A stretch of 64,000 bases of DNA from contig CABMJJ010000009.1 in NCBI GenBank assembly GCA_902386555.1, forward strand, positions 275,680 to 339,679. The letters run 5' to 3'. The translations under genes and the position numbers were made by a program. The notes under the pieces are model-generated. The model was not told where the DNA came from. It did not search any database and saw only the letters and a program-made list of their open reading frames with translations. Of this stretch, positions 38,601 to 47,697 are shown in pieces. This DNA comes from Candidatus Bilamarchaeum dharawalense. GTDB taxonomy: Archaea > Micrarchaeota > Micrarchaeia > Anstonellales > Bilamarchaeaceae. How positions within the stretch are numbered: the first letter of the stretch is position 1; every line of letters begins with the position of its first letter.

Positions 38601-40201
38601 ATGTTTTGTGTTGGTGAGAGATGCAGGTATGGTGGAGTAGTATTCCCGGCCATTACCATGAATGTTGAATTGAAAATAGAACTGTTGAATGTGTAATCAT
38701 TCCCAGGACCATTGGCTGTGAATGTGTTTTGATTGAAATAGATGCAGTACGAACCAGGTGTCCAACCAAGAGTGGATAGATAAGTCAAAGCAGATGAACA
38801 GTCTGTCAGGCCAAGATCGCTTGAAAAATACATGGTCATGTTGAAATAATTATTGGATTGATTCATCGCCCCTAAAAATAAACTAAAGTTAGTTATGCCA
38901 TCGGCCATTGGCACTGGGCTATCATCAGCATGTATGGTTAAATAAGAGGGATTAGATAGGAAAAAGACGCCTCCGAGATGAGGCGCACCATCATAGTAAA
39001 AGTCATAGGCAACCCCACTATAATTCATAGGAGAATTTGAAGCTAAGAATGAACCGCAGTTATAGGAGGTATTCCAATTGTTAGCCCCGTTATCCCAAGC
39101 TGCCACACTTGAACCGACCAGATAGTTGTTGTAAACAAGACTATCAGTAGAAGAGAATAGAACAACTCCTGTTGATCCACTTAGGTTGTTATCATACACC
39201 GTAAGATTTGCAGTGTTTGCACCAAGAACAGCGTAGTCAGAATCAAAAATATGGTTTCTAAATAGATAATTGTTCTGTCCGGAATTGACCAAAATGCCAT
39301 ACTGAGTAATTTGAGATAGATTATTATCAAAAACAGAAACATTACTAGCAGAAGACTGAATACCATGATTGGTTGCATAGGAAATAATATTATTGTAAAC
39401 ACGAGAATTTGAGGATTGTAAAACAATACCAGTAGTAACTAAAGAAATATTATTGTAAAATACAGATGCATTTTCACCGCTATAAACACGCATTGCACGA
39501 GGAGTGGTGTTTACAAAAGTGTTGTAGCCTATAATTGTGTTATTGGATCCGATATCCAACCCACCATCCTCAAGACTGGTTATATTCTCAAAATAGTTGT
39601 GGGATAGATTAGCGAAACTTACTGTTGGAGCAAGATAGATCGAATCAAAACTTACGTTGTAGATGTGATTATCTGTAATGGTACAATAATTACAATCCTG
39701 AACATCAATTGCTTCTTTGTAGTCAATATTGTAGATCGTATTATTTGAGATATTTAGGTAGGTGTCCGTTCCACCTGTGCCGTGAATCGCTATGACCCCC
39801 CAGGTATCTGTGGAAGTAAAATTAATGAGCGTGTTATTTGTGATTTGACCTTGGTTTACCACGCCACCCGAATACATTATACCAACGTCAAAACCAACGA
39901 TAGTACACCCAGTAACATTGATATTGTTTGAATTGTCTGCAACAGCAATTGCTTCTTCTGTATTGCCTGGATTATTAAAATCAAGAATAATCACTGTATT
40001 ATTGCATGTTAGTTGGATGTTGTCTCCTGTAATGGAAATCAAAAAATTTGAACCGGTATCGTTTAGATAATAGGTTCCACTACACAATTCAGTACTACCG
40101 GAGATAGTAAGATCATCAGTTGGAACCACACAGGCAGCTGAAACAAAGCCAGCTAACAACAATATGCCTAAAACTGTAAATAATGAAAAACGCCAGATCA
40201 T
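35609..40201 (-). CDS. Large cell-surface right-handed beta-helix (NosD/PbH1-like) protein with C-terminal TM anchor
   Basis: Signal sequence FTVLGILLLAGFVSA; many NNxIxxN-type repeats; three GGxxxGGNYYSDYxGxDxDxDGIG units; Cys-rich region; C-terminal TM WLALLVLLFVLAAYVLYTRVVLRKKK. Confidence 0.85.
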   Translation of the reverse strand: MIWRFSLFTVLGILLLAGFVSAACVVPTDDLTISGSTELCSGTYYLNDTGSNFLISITGDNIQLTCNNTVIILDFNNPGNTEEAIAVADNSNNINVTGCTIVGFDVGIMYSGGVVNQGQITNNTLINFTSTDTWGVIAIHGTGGTDTYLNISNNTIYNIDYKEAIDVQDCNYCTITDNHIYNVSFDSIYLAPTVSFANLSHNYFENITSLEDGGLDIGSNNTIIGYNTFVNTTPRAMRVYSGENASVFYNNISLVTTGIVLQSSNSRVYNNIISYATNHGIQSSASNVSVFDNNLSQITQYGILVNSGQNNYLFRNHIFDSDYAVLGANTANLTVYDNNLSGSTGVVLFSSTDSLVYNNYLVGSSVAAWDNGANNWNTSYNCGSFLASNSPMNYSGVAYDFYYDGAPHLGGVFFLSNPSYLTIHADDSPVPMADGITNFSLFLGAMNQSNNYFNMTMYFSSDLGLTDCSSALTYLSTLGWTPGSYCIYFNQNTFTANGPGNDYTFNSSIFNSTFMVMAGNTTPPYLHLSPTQNIIGGSCIGGNYYSDYVGSDSDGDGIGDTTYSISSGSAMDYLPLTNNGTTCTDADGDSFNVTGIGPDSLCGAVRDCNDTNSSILPPYDDMHITTNTVLCSGTYYLNDSNSTGVIIFDASNVALDCNTSTLIGNNSGFGISSRNYDHITIHGCNLVNYSYALRVAFGSNNHVYGNNFSGVLEAIIGNNASSSLFENNRVIDSGVGLDLFNASNITARNNTILNSTGYNLGITFMELANSSLYGNTINNTPVGIVGILYPGYGPSNNVSIHNNSISSSTYSVVLQSPTANSIVYNNVLDGPVLDNGTDNRWNISYNCTSGPNIIGGSCIGGNYYSDYTGNDSDSDGIGNCPPSYPISGTADSYDFLPLTNQTGICSGLPTCTDDDGDGFNVTAVGCCTVDVDCDCNDLDTNIRPPAGNIQLTASTTFCSGTYYVNTSDTVTESIWANANDINLTCNYTTIIGNGSGYGIMTNRNNVTIQGCNISNYLGNIVVYGNDNHVTNNTLGLTTAYGAVTLQVGHGNFVYNNVFVNSHLWLLGSSYNNIYDNNFTNASILFSDGDWSNVTGNNISQPSGIAIYLADQSGGDSENNLIFNNYIVGTAADDGLNNNWNTTQQTGPNIIGGHDIGGNYYSDYSGYDNDHDGIGELPPNYSIAGSAGNYDYLPLTNQNYSPPRPPHNEDSQLVLSVTSSCEGNTVTVKSEGNQISEAVIRYENGVVLGYTDSSGQLSFDECGKTITIEAVKSGYLSGTKQVQLISCESCTVCPTNEECEENQHVSNCQCVPVQCECGYVVNHKCQAYDCCSNSDCPTNNLCENHECKPVEQKCTETSCCPIDEYFNGTTCTKVLGECGYIFDHKWINYECCKDEDCLDGLCVGHNCTLYTIFTEREDLVGNNHAAQVYPKAQYELVLTDPIGKTKTLSTDDAGHMDFILEYEGNYTLTLYKDQKVAATVNIAGLRHIQTPEKQPSILIEAGSYVWLALLVLLFVLAAYVLYTRVVLRKKK

Positions 40202-40234
40202 AGCATAGATATCAAACGCGAGGTATAAAAACAA

Positions 40235-41161
40235 TTACCTAAACGGTCTTGAGTTTCTTCTCAGTGGTTTCATCCCAGAAAGTTGATTAAGAAAAAATTC
40301 TATTGGCTCAAGTTCCTTTGGATCTAAGGCCGCACACATGTCTGCTTCTATCAAAACTGCAGGATAGGCAAAACTTTCGCTGAATGATGAAAGACTGGAA
40401 ATGATGGACGCCACAAAATCGCTGGCCTGACTTGTTGTTTCAATTCTAAGGGGAAGATCATTTTTAGATGGTTTGATATAGAAAACATCGATACCAGAAT
40501 TTTCAGAATAGGACATGGTGTTTGTTCTTTCAAATTCTTTAAGTAAAAAATTGCAAAAAACACTATCTGAACAGTTTAAGCCGAATTCCTTGGCCATTTT
40601 TCTAGAACGAGAATCTTTTATCACTCCAATCAAAGAACATTTTTTCGCGTTGCAATCTTGATAAAGTTTTTCATAAAGTTTAAGCACTTCTGAATAGAGA
40701 GAATCGAGTTCGCTTGCTTCACCTGGACGATCCGAAGGTAAGGGTAAAAGAGAACCGTCCATGAGAAGAACTTGTGGGGAAAATTTTTGCAATGATAGAA
40801 TGGCACAGGAAAGTTCCTCTTTCAGCCGGATTAATGAACGAAAAACCATGGCTTCGTGTTCATCCAAAGAATTTTTCATGAATATCTTTGGATTTGGATT
40901 TTTTTCTGGCCAGTAGGAACATTTTTTCAAAGTGGAATTAGAATAAACAAAATTTACACCAACTGCTCTTGTAATAACTATATCAGCACCATGGAGACGG
41001 TGGGCAAGCAGGCCACCATCAACTGCGCAAACAGAAAGATCAATTGGGCTTTTTTTTACCGGTAGGATAGAATGGGAAGAACGTAGTTGGTTGATTTTAG
41101 TCTCCAGAATAGCATAATTCTCCTTGATCTCTTTGGCCAGTGCATTCAACTGCTCCCGCAT
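40235..41161 (-). CDS. nurA: NurA-domain nuclease
   Basis: CAVDGGLLAHRLHGADIVITRAVGV, LLMDGSLLPLPSDRPGE, LIGVIKDSRSRKMAKEF; start refined to MREQLNAL. Confidence 0.7.
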   Translation of the reverse strand: MREQLNALAKEIKENYAILETKINQLRSSHSILPVKKSPIDLSVCAVDGGLLAHRLHGADIVITRAVGVNFVYSNSTLKKCSYWPEKNPNPKIFMKNSLDEHEAMVFRSLIRLKEELSCAILSLQKFSPQVLLMDGSLLPLPSDRPGEASELDSLYSEVLKLYEKLYQDCNAKKCSLIGVIKDSRSRKMAKEFGLNCSDSVFCNFLLKEFERTNTMSYSENSGIDVFYIKPSKNDLPLRIETTSQASDFVASIISSLSSFSESFAYPAVLIEADMCAALDPKELEPIEFFLNQLSGMKPLRRNSRPFR

Positions 41162-41212
41162 ACACAGTACACGAGTGAAAACATATTTTAACTCTGTGGA
41201 AGATAGAAATAC

Positions 41213-41728
41213 ATGATACTTTCCAATGTCGACATAAGAAGAAAGATCAGTACAAAAGAAATTGAGATCACTCCCTTGGATCAGGAACAAATAGGACCAG
41301 CAAGCATTGATTTGACATTAAGTAATGAATGGTATTGTTTCAAAAAATCATTTCATGGAAAAACAGTGGATTTGGCCAAGGTTGGTTTCAAAATAGCCTT
41401 TGAAAAGAAAAAAGCAGAGAGCATTATTCTAAAACCAGGGCAAATGTGTCTGGGAAAAACAGTGGAAAAAATAAGATTGCCTAGACATATCATGGGAAGT
41501 TTGGAAGGAAGAAGCAGATATGCACGAATGGGTTTGATTATTCATACCACCAGTGCACTTATTCAACCAGGAAGCAATAATCATCAGGTTCTAGAAATTG
41601 TGAATCTTGCTCCATTTCCAATAAAGCTCCACGCTGGAATGAGAGTCTCGCAGGTTGTTTTGGAGTTGGTGGAAACCCCGACAACGAAACCCTATGCAAG
41701 ATTTGGAAAGATAGCAAAAAATCAGTGA
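41213..41728 (+). CDS. dcd: dCTP deaminase
   Basis: QIGPASIDLTLSNEWY, GSLEGRSRYARMGLIIHTTSALIQPG, LEIVNLAPFPIKLHAGMRVSQ. Confidence 0.9.
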   Translation: MILSNVDIRRKISTKEIEITPLDQEQIGPASIDLTLSNEWYCFKKSFHGKTVDLAKVGFKIAFEKKKAESIILKPGQMCLGKTVEKIRLPRHIMGSLEGRSRYARMGLIIHTTSALIQPGSNNHQVLEIVNLAPFPIKLHAGMRVSQVVLELVETPTTKPYARFGKIAKNQ

Positions 41729-41732
41729 GCAA

Positions 41733-42341
41733 ATGAGGTTTGATAACCCGAGTGTGGCTGCCATAATCGTCCTAGCCGTATTGGTAGCATTGGCTGTATT
41801 CCTGTACAAACCGGTATTTGAAAATCCTGAGACAGTATTCAAAGAAGACCCGTTGGAGAAAAATAAAGAAGTGCAGTTTCAACCAGGTCAACAGTATGTT
41901 TATGGCTATATGTTCAATGGCACCCAGATAAACATGACCTATGTCATCCTACCTGATCCCTATTGTACAAGAATAAGAATGCTGGAAAGCCAGAATATTT
42001 CTGAAAGTTGTATAGACAAATGGGGGATGGATGAGAAGGGGTATAATTCAACTTTAGAAAATCCACACATGATTCTTTTCAAGCCATGGATGCTGGCACT
42101 TAAGGAAGGATGGAGATGGAGCAATGCCATGTATCTTAGCTATAATGGAAACACCTACCCCATTTCAGCATCAGAATACCGGGTGGTTCGGATAGATCAA
42201 TATATGAACCGATCGGCGTTCATCGTGGAGATAAAAACCCAAAGTGGATCGGTAGAATATGAATGGGTGGATGTGGAAAAACGAATTCTTCTGAAAACCT
42301 CTGGACCAGGTTACGAAGTGTTTTTAGCAGAGCAGAGTTAA
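41733..42341 (+). CDS. Membrane-anchored hypothetical protein
   Basis: N-terminal TM VAAIIVLAVLVALAVFLY. Confidence 0.6.
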   Translation: MRFDNPSVAAIIVLAVLVALAVFLYKPVFENPETVFKEDPLEKNKEVQFQPGQQYVYGYMFNGTQINMTYVILPDPYCTRIRMLESQNISESCIDKWGMDEKGYNSTLENPHMILFKPWMLALKEGWRWSNAMYLSYNGNTYPISASEYRVVRIDQYMNRSAFIVEIKTQSGSVEYEWVDVEKRILLKTSGPGYEVFLAEQS

Positions 42342-42505
42342 CGAACCACACTAAGCGGAATAACGTTGTGGTCTAATTCATTCTCAGCAACTTCAACAAA
42401 TGATGCCGAATTTTTGCTCACTTTAATTAGAGGTGGCGCGCCCATGGATAATTGTAGCGCTCTAGCACCTATTAGTCTTGCAACTTCATATTTAGTTAAG
42501 TCCAT
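42338..42505 (-). CDS. rpoK: DNA-directed RNA polymerase subunit K (absent from the ORF track, 55 aa)
   Basis: Translated by hand: MDLTKYEVARLIGARALQLSMGAPPLIKVSKNSASFVEVAENELDHNVIPLSVVR; matches YExARxIGARALQxSMGAP...GVIPxxVxR pattern. Confidence 0.85.
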   Translation of the reverse strand: MDLTKYEVARLIGARALQLSMGAPPLIKVSKNSASFVEVAENELDHNVIPLSVVR

Positions 42506-42539
42506 CTAATACACCACAGAATGCGTGGGATAATGTAGC

Positions 42540-43745
42540 TTACAAAACAATATAAACATTACCTTTTTTGCCCACAGTGAGAGCGGTTTCGCCACCGGCA
42601 AAATTAAACGCTTTTACCAGGCCTGAGATTACTTTTATTTTTAGACCGGGTTTAAGACCAGCACCACGATCATCAAAAAGGTAAATAACGCCTTCGTTTC
42701 CAGTCTCATCATTAACCAGAACCCGCATAAGAGAGGCCTTGAGTTTTTTAGTTTTTTGATATTCCATGGTTTCAACGGTTTTCACAATAAGCATATCAGT
42801 GTTAATGTTCCTCATACCATTTCGGATTTTTGTAATATTTGTAATTTTCATCTCTTTGAACTTTGCTCGAGCCATTTTGAATGCCTGAAGGATTTCGCGC
42901 CTTGCCTCGTTCACCATGTGCTCCATTTCCTGCTTCATGATGTCTTCATCTCCGCCAGAAAGCATCATGGTTTCATAGGCTTTTTTGAAGAATGTGTCGG
43001 GTAAACGTTCAATCTCTTCGTGTTCTTTCATTTCCTCTATTTCATTGGATTCAAGAGTTGCAATCTCAGTGGAAACAGTATCCAGCTCGGTGTTTTTACC
43101 AACTTCACCTATTTCGCCAGAAATTTCATCTTCCAGTAGTTTGGGTGGCTCTTGTTTCTCTTCATGCGGAACAACATGTGTCTCCTGCACCACCGGTCTT
43201 TTCTCCACTGGTGGGGTTGGCCCATCACCGATTTGATCAAGATCAGACATGACTTCAAGATAGCTGGTTAAAAATTCCTGCATGACCTTACGGCCAGCCT
43301 CTTCGGTTTTTTTCTTACTTCCATGTTGTTGATGTGCCTTGGCATACATTTTTTCTATGGAAGGCATCAGTTTGTTCCTAACAGTCTCGGCTTTTTCCTT
43401 ACCAAGATGTTTTTCGAAGAGTTGGGTAATTGGCTTAAGCATTTTTTCTCGAGTTTCACTCGGGGCTTCTTCTACCTTGACCTCATTCTTCTTTTCTTCA
43501 TCAGAAGCAGAGAAAATATTGGCAAAGGACATTAATTCTGGTTCGTTTTGTTTTCTCTTGTCTAAATATTGTTGTGCAACAGCCCGCACCGATGGATCCT
43601 TGTCATAGCTTAATTCCACCAGAGCAAACACAGCTGCAGGATCATTGAGTTCGCCCAGGGATTTTGCTGCACGCTTTCTTACTTCTGGTTTTTCATCAAA
43701 TGTAAGCGAGACAAGTTTGTTTATGTTTGCCGTAACCGAGTCCAT
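42540..43745 (-). CDS. HEAT-repeat protein with C-terminal OB-fold-like domain
   Basis: N-term KPEVRKRAAKSLGELNDPAAVFALVELSYDKDPSVRAVAQQYL; C-term ASLMRVLVNDETGNEGVIYLFDDRGAGLKPGLKIKVISGLVKAFNFAGGETALTVG. Confidence 0.6.
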   Translation of the reverse strand: MDSVTANINKLVSLTFDEKPEVRKRAAKSLGELNDPAAVFALVELSYDKDPSVRAVAQQYLDKRKQNEPELMSFANIFSASDEEKKNEVKVEEAPSETREKMLKPITQLFEKHLGKEKAETVRNKLMPSIEKMYAKAHQQHGSKKKTEEAGRKVMQEFLTSYLEVMSDLDQIGDGPTPPVEKRPVVQETHVVPHEEKQEPPKLLEDEISGEIGEVGKNTELDTVSTEIATLESNEIEEMKEHEEIERLPDTFFKKAYETMMLSGGDEDIMKQEMEHMVNEARREILQAFKMARAKFKEMKITNITKIRNGMRNINTDMLIVKTVETMEYQKTKKLKASLMRVLVNDETGNEGVIYLFDDRGAGLKPGLKIKVISGLVKAFNFAGGETALTVGKKGNVYIVL

Positions 43746-43792
43746 GGTGATACCCTAATTCAATCTAGGTCAATCTATTTAATTCTTTTTTG

Positions 43793-43870
43793 TTTGTGGG
43801 AACACCCAACGGTTGGGTTTCGAAGGGGCGATGTTGCGAACGAAGCGTCGTTCAAGGACATCCCCTTCAA
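43793..43870 (-). repeat. Composite GC-rich palindromic element carrying a TGAACG...CGTTC palindrome in its first loop
   Basis: Minus strand: TTGAAGGGGATGTCC[TTGAACGACGCTTCGTTCGCAACATC]GCCCCTTCGAAACCCAACCGTTGGGTGTTCCCACAAAC; alignable to 34648-34700. Confidence 0.75.
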
Positions 43871-43878
43871 AGAAACAA

Positions 43879-44946
43879 TTATTTCAGCTTTTCTATGCCG
43901 TCCAAACATTGTTCGATCCACTTTATGTCAAAATTACCCATGTGAGCAACCCGTAAACCATTATCAAGGTAAACTCCCCTTGCTCCAACGATCTTTATTC
44001 CATATTCTGAAGCGAGTTTTGCTTTGACAGTTTTTGCCTGTTCGGCATCCTTGCAGACAAACCCAGTAACAGTATTTGATTCGAAATCTTTCTCGGCCAT
44101 TAATTGGAATCCCATTTCAATGAGGCGTTTTCTCGTGTAGGCTGCTGCATCACCATGACGTTTTACTGTTGCTGGGAGACCTCCTTTCTGATCAAGAATA
44201 TCGAATGCTTTTTGCAATGCCCAGAACAGGGAGATGGCCGGTGTGTTTGGTGTTTGCTGGTCTTTTTCATAGCGCTTTTTGTGCCTCTTAAGATTCATGT
44301 AATATCCTGGGATTTTGTCTCGTTTGGAAAACTTGTCCACGGCCTCTTGGCTTAAACCCAAAAGAGCCATTCCAGGTGGGGCACCGATACCCTTCTGACT
44401 GCCAGTAACAAAACCATCAACATGGAATTCTTTCATATTGAATTCAGTACCTGGCCAGGCAGAGATGCCATCCACTATGGTGAGCATGCCCTTGGACTTG
44501 GCATATTTGCAAATTTCTTTAATGTGATTTCTTACACCGTAACCAGTTTCATTGTAAACCATGGAAAGTATTTGGGCGTGGCTGTTATCGATGTGTTCTT
44601 TTGCTCTTTCGAGGTTCCATCCTTTTCCGCCATCTAATTTGTGAGCAGTGGCAGTGGAATAGAGACCAACTGTTTCGAAAAGATGATCGCCAAATTCTCC
44701 GTTGGGAAAACAAACTGCCGTTTCTGATTTTTCACAAAGGTTAAGTGCCAATGTCTCAAGACCAAGTGCACCTGAACCAGTGATCACATAGGCCTCCTGG
44801 GCACCAAAATATCCTTTCAACCGCGTGCACAAATCCGCATAAAGTTTTGTAAAATCGCCACTGCGGTGAGTTATCATTTCCTTGCATTGTGCCTTTGATA
44901 TTTCATCTAAAACTGGAACCGGTCCGGGAGCTAAAAGTATACCCAT
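43879..44946 (-). CDS. Class V aminotransferase (alanine-glyoxylate/serine-pyruvate type)
   Basis: LLAPGPVPVLDE, VDGISAWPGTEFNMKEFHVDGFVTGSQKGIGAPPGMALLG. Confidence 0.85.
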   Translation of the reverse strand: MGILLAPGPVPVLDEISKAQCKEMITHRSGDFTKLYADLCTRLKGYFGAQEAYVITGSGALGLETLALNLCEKSETAVCFPNGEFGDHLFETVGLYSTATAHKLDGGKGWNLERAKEHIDNSHAQILSMVYNETGYGVRNHIKEICKYAKSKGMLTIVDGISAWPGTEFNMKEFHVDGFVTGSQKGIGAPPGMALLGLSQEAVDKFSKRDKIPGYYMNLKRHKKRYEKDQQTPNTPAISLFWALQKAFDILDQKGGLPATVKRHGDAAAYTRKRLIEMGFQLMAEKDFESNTVTGFVCKDAEQAKTVKAKLASEYGIKIVGARGVYLDNGLRVAHMGNFDIKWIEQCLDGIEKLK

Positions 44947-45002
44947 AGTTTCACCATTAATCGAATAGTAAATGCAAATAGGAAAAGGAAAATTATAAAC
45001 AA

Positions 45003-45884
45003 ATGCCCGAATTTATGCTGAAAACATATAACACCACAAACAGCCATTTAAAAATACTCTGGATTAATAAAAACAGTATGAACGGCAGAGATAATGATGC
45101 AAAAGGAAGAAAAACAGTGCTCATGTATGACCTTACAGCTGGAACCAGAACACCAGAAACTGGAATATTGAGTACAGGAGATAGATCACGCGTAACCCTG
45201 GCCATAGCAGTACCAGCAACATTGGCAGAATACCTTAGGGGTATACCCCCAATAAATGAGAAAACTCCTGGAATGATAGCAACCGATCTTGTCAGAGGGA
45301 TTATGGCGTGGTCAAGAGAAGCTGGCCTGAAGGGGATGGATGGGAAGAGAGTAGCACTAAGGGAGCTTCAGTGTAGCATAGTTGAACAACTGGATTTGGA
45401 TGCTGCAACCAAAACAGAGCTCAAAGAAGGATTTGCTGCTGCATTGGTTATATCAAGAGCCTTGTATGATGCTAAAGTCTCTGGCCATGTTAGTCCAGAT
45501 GATGCGATAAAAATTTTCAAATATGCCAGAAACCAAATAGAGAGACATGGGGAAATGCTTGAAGATGGCATGGGAAGACGGGTGGATCTGGCAGAATTGA
45601 GTAGAGTATTTGAATCAGAAGCCAGAAGATTTACAGTGAACCATCGGGCACTTGAATTAGTGGTGTGCCAAGATGGCCAGCACCCGGAATATCAGACAAA
45701 AGTACCGATAATGGAACCAGTAACCCAAGGAGATTTGACAATGCTTTTACTTAATCAAGCAAATGACATAAATCGAAATGTTCGCAGACATTTGCTTGGG
45801 CATGAATATGGAAAATATAATTTAATCACTGCCAGTGTTAGCGAGGAACTTGCTCGTTCCAGAGCAGGTGGCGCAGTGGCATGA
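45003..45884 (+). CDS. Hypothetical protein
   Basis: 293-aa ORF; true start may be internal (MNGRDNDAKG). Confidence 0.5.
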   Translation: MPEFMLKTYNTTNSHLKILWINKNSMNGRDNDAKGRKTVLMYDLTAGTRTPETGILSTGDRSRVTLAIAVPATLAEYLRGIPPINEKTPGMIATDLVRGIMAWSREAGLKGMDGKRVALRELQCSIVEQLDLDAATKTELKEGFAAALVISRALYDAKVSGHVSPDDAIKIFKYARNQIERHGEMLEDGMGRRVDLAELSRVFESEARRFTVNHRALELVVCQDGQHPEYQTKVPIMEPVTQGDLTMLLLNQANDINRNVRRHLLGHEYGKYNLITASVSEELARSRAGGAVA

Positions 45885-45885
45885 T

Positions 45886-46233
45886 CTACCATTGTCTGAT
45901 CTGTCCCTGAACCATTAAAGAGAATGCTCGGCTTTTTTCCAGAATGGCATTCTTGATCATTTTTTTGTCTTTAGTTCGATAGAGAAATTCGTATCCTCCG
46001 CCGAGCTTATTTTTTTGATCTCGTTCGACAAGAGTTTTATCAACCAGTGATGTTAAAGCACGTTGGACAACAGAGCGATCCCGTTTGGCAATTTTTGAAA
46101 TCTCGGCAACAGTGACCCAGTCCTTTCTACCAAGTAGGTTTATGAATATACTAACCTCTTGTTTGGAAAGGCCAAAGGAACATTGAAGTAGATCTTTGAC
46201 CGACAGATCGATGCAGGATAGATTAAGGTTCAT
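45886..46233 (-). CDS. TrmB/MarR-like HTH transcriptional regulator
   Basis: FGLSKQEVSIFINLLGRKDWVTVAEISKIAKRDRSVVQRALTSLVDKTLVERDQ. Confidence 0.7.
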   Translation of the reverse strand: MNLNLSCIDLSVKDLLQCSFGLSKQEVSIFINLLGRKDWVTVAEISKIAKRDRSVVQRALTSLVDKTLVERDQKNKLGGGYEFLYRTKDKKMIKNAILEKSRAFSLMVQGQIRQW

Positions 46234-46323
46234 AATATCAACAAAAGCATTTGTGCGCTTTTCATCAAAAAAAACATTACTTGGTTCTTTTTAAAAAACG
46301 TTTGTGCAACATATTTGCACATA

Positions 46324-46685
46324 TGACCAGTCAGGATGAATTGGAAAAAATAAGAAAGAAAAAATTACAGGAGTTGAGAAATATGGCAAATGAACCAGAG
46401 GTTATCGTTTATTCTACACCCAGCTGCCCCTACTGTGTTCGGGCAAAAGAATATTTAACAGCCAGAGGCATCAAATACAAAGATTACGATGTCTCAGTAG
46501 ATAGGAATAAGGCAAAAGAAATGGTTGAAGCAAGCGGCCAGATGGGCGTACCCGTACTTCAGATTAACGGGAGAGTAATAGTTGGATTTAACAGACCCCT
46601 TATTGATGATGCCCTAAGCAAAAAGCCGCTCATGAAGAGAGAGGATTTGATCCAGAATATTGCATTCGATCCATTCAGTAAATGA
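46324..46685 (+). CDS. Glutaredoxin-family protein
   Basis: VIVYSTPSCPYCVRAKEYLTARGIKYKDYDV; start refined to MTSQDELEKI. Confidence 0.85.
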
Positions 46686-47472
46686 CAATAACTGGCTCGT
46701 AGTATTTTCTTACATTGCCGCCATAGACACGACTATCAAGCATCCGAGAAAGCTCGGTTTGGGCTTCTTCCTTGGATCGATTCAACCAACCCAGTTTCAT
46801 ATTAAGACGGATAATTCTGCCGGGAATCAGGTGTCGGGTTGATTTGGGTGGAAGAGGGGTGTGTGCTTGGGCTGTTTTTATTATTTCCTCTTTGGTATAG
46901 GATCGTCTTATCAAAATGGATTTACTAAGATTGGTTAGTTTTTGAACTTCTTCTTCTGGTATGTAATCCATGGAATTTTTATCAAGTAGAGAAAGAATGT
47001 AATTTTGCTCTTCAACCATTTCCATTAGTTTGTAGTTGCCAGGATTGAGTAGGTGGCATTCTTTTTCTTTTGAAACAAGCATGAACGGTGCTTTCAGATT
47101 GTTAACTGCTTTTCTTCCAACTTCGTAATCTACTTTTTCGTGTTTAAACGAATCTAATTTGAAAATTTGGTCTGGTTTTGATGCGACCATGGGAAACCAG
47201 GTGCCGACCTTGATTTCATCTTTCATATAATCCACCACCTGGCAGGTGGCGTGGGGACATTCGATTATTTCAAGAACCTTAAGACGATGATTGCCATCAA
47301 GCACTACACCAGTTTTTCCATCAACAATTAGCGGGTCAACAAGATGACCGATATTCAACATGGCTTCCTTGAGTCGCTTGAGATTTTGAGAAATAACTTG
47401 TTCGTGAGAAAGAAGGGATTTGACTTCTCTTATTTCTAAACATTTTAGCATTTCTTCAACAAGCACGTTCAT
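46675..47472 (-). CDS. ParB-like domain protein (possibly SerK-like)
   Basis: HLVDPLIVDGKTGVVLDGNHRLKVLE, KVGTWFPMV. Confidence 0.55.
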   Translation of the reverse strand: MNVLVEEMLKCLEIREVKSLLSHEQVISQNLKRLKEAMLNIGHLVDPLIVDGKTGVVLDGNHRLKVLEIIECPHATCQVVDYMKDEIKVGTWFPMVASKPDQIFKLDSFKHEKVDYEVGRKAVNNLKAPFMLVSKEKECHLLNPGNYKLMEMVEEQNYILSLLDKNSMDYIPEEEVQKLTNLSKSILIRRSYTKEEIIKTAQAHTPLPPKSTRHLIPGRIIRLNMKLGWLNRSKEEAQTELSRMLDSRVYGGNVRKYYEPVIVIY

Positions 47473-47697
47473 AATCTCACTCTCACAACACCTGTTTAAA
47501 AACTTTCGGAGTTTAGATCGGCAAACGACGGTTTTTTGAGTTTAATTTCACCGTGCGAAATTATTACTAAAGTTTTGCCAAAATTTGCGAGAGCAGATTT
47601 TTAGCAAAACAAATGCAACAGAGCGAACTTCGTCCACTTGTTTCATTTTCGTTCCTGAGTGTTCACGCCGAGCCTTTAGGTGAGGCCAGTGAACAAA

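Noticed and set aside
40235-41161. HerA-NurA module
   Set aside because: The HerA-like ATPase is ~34 kb away in the Cys-rich island; no operonic link is visible.
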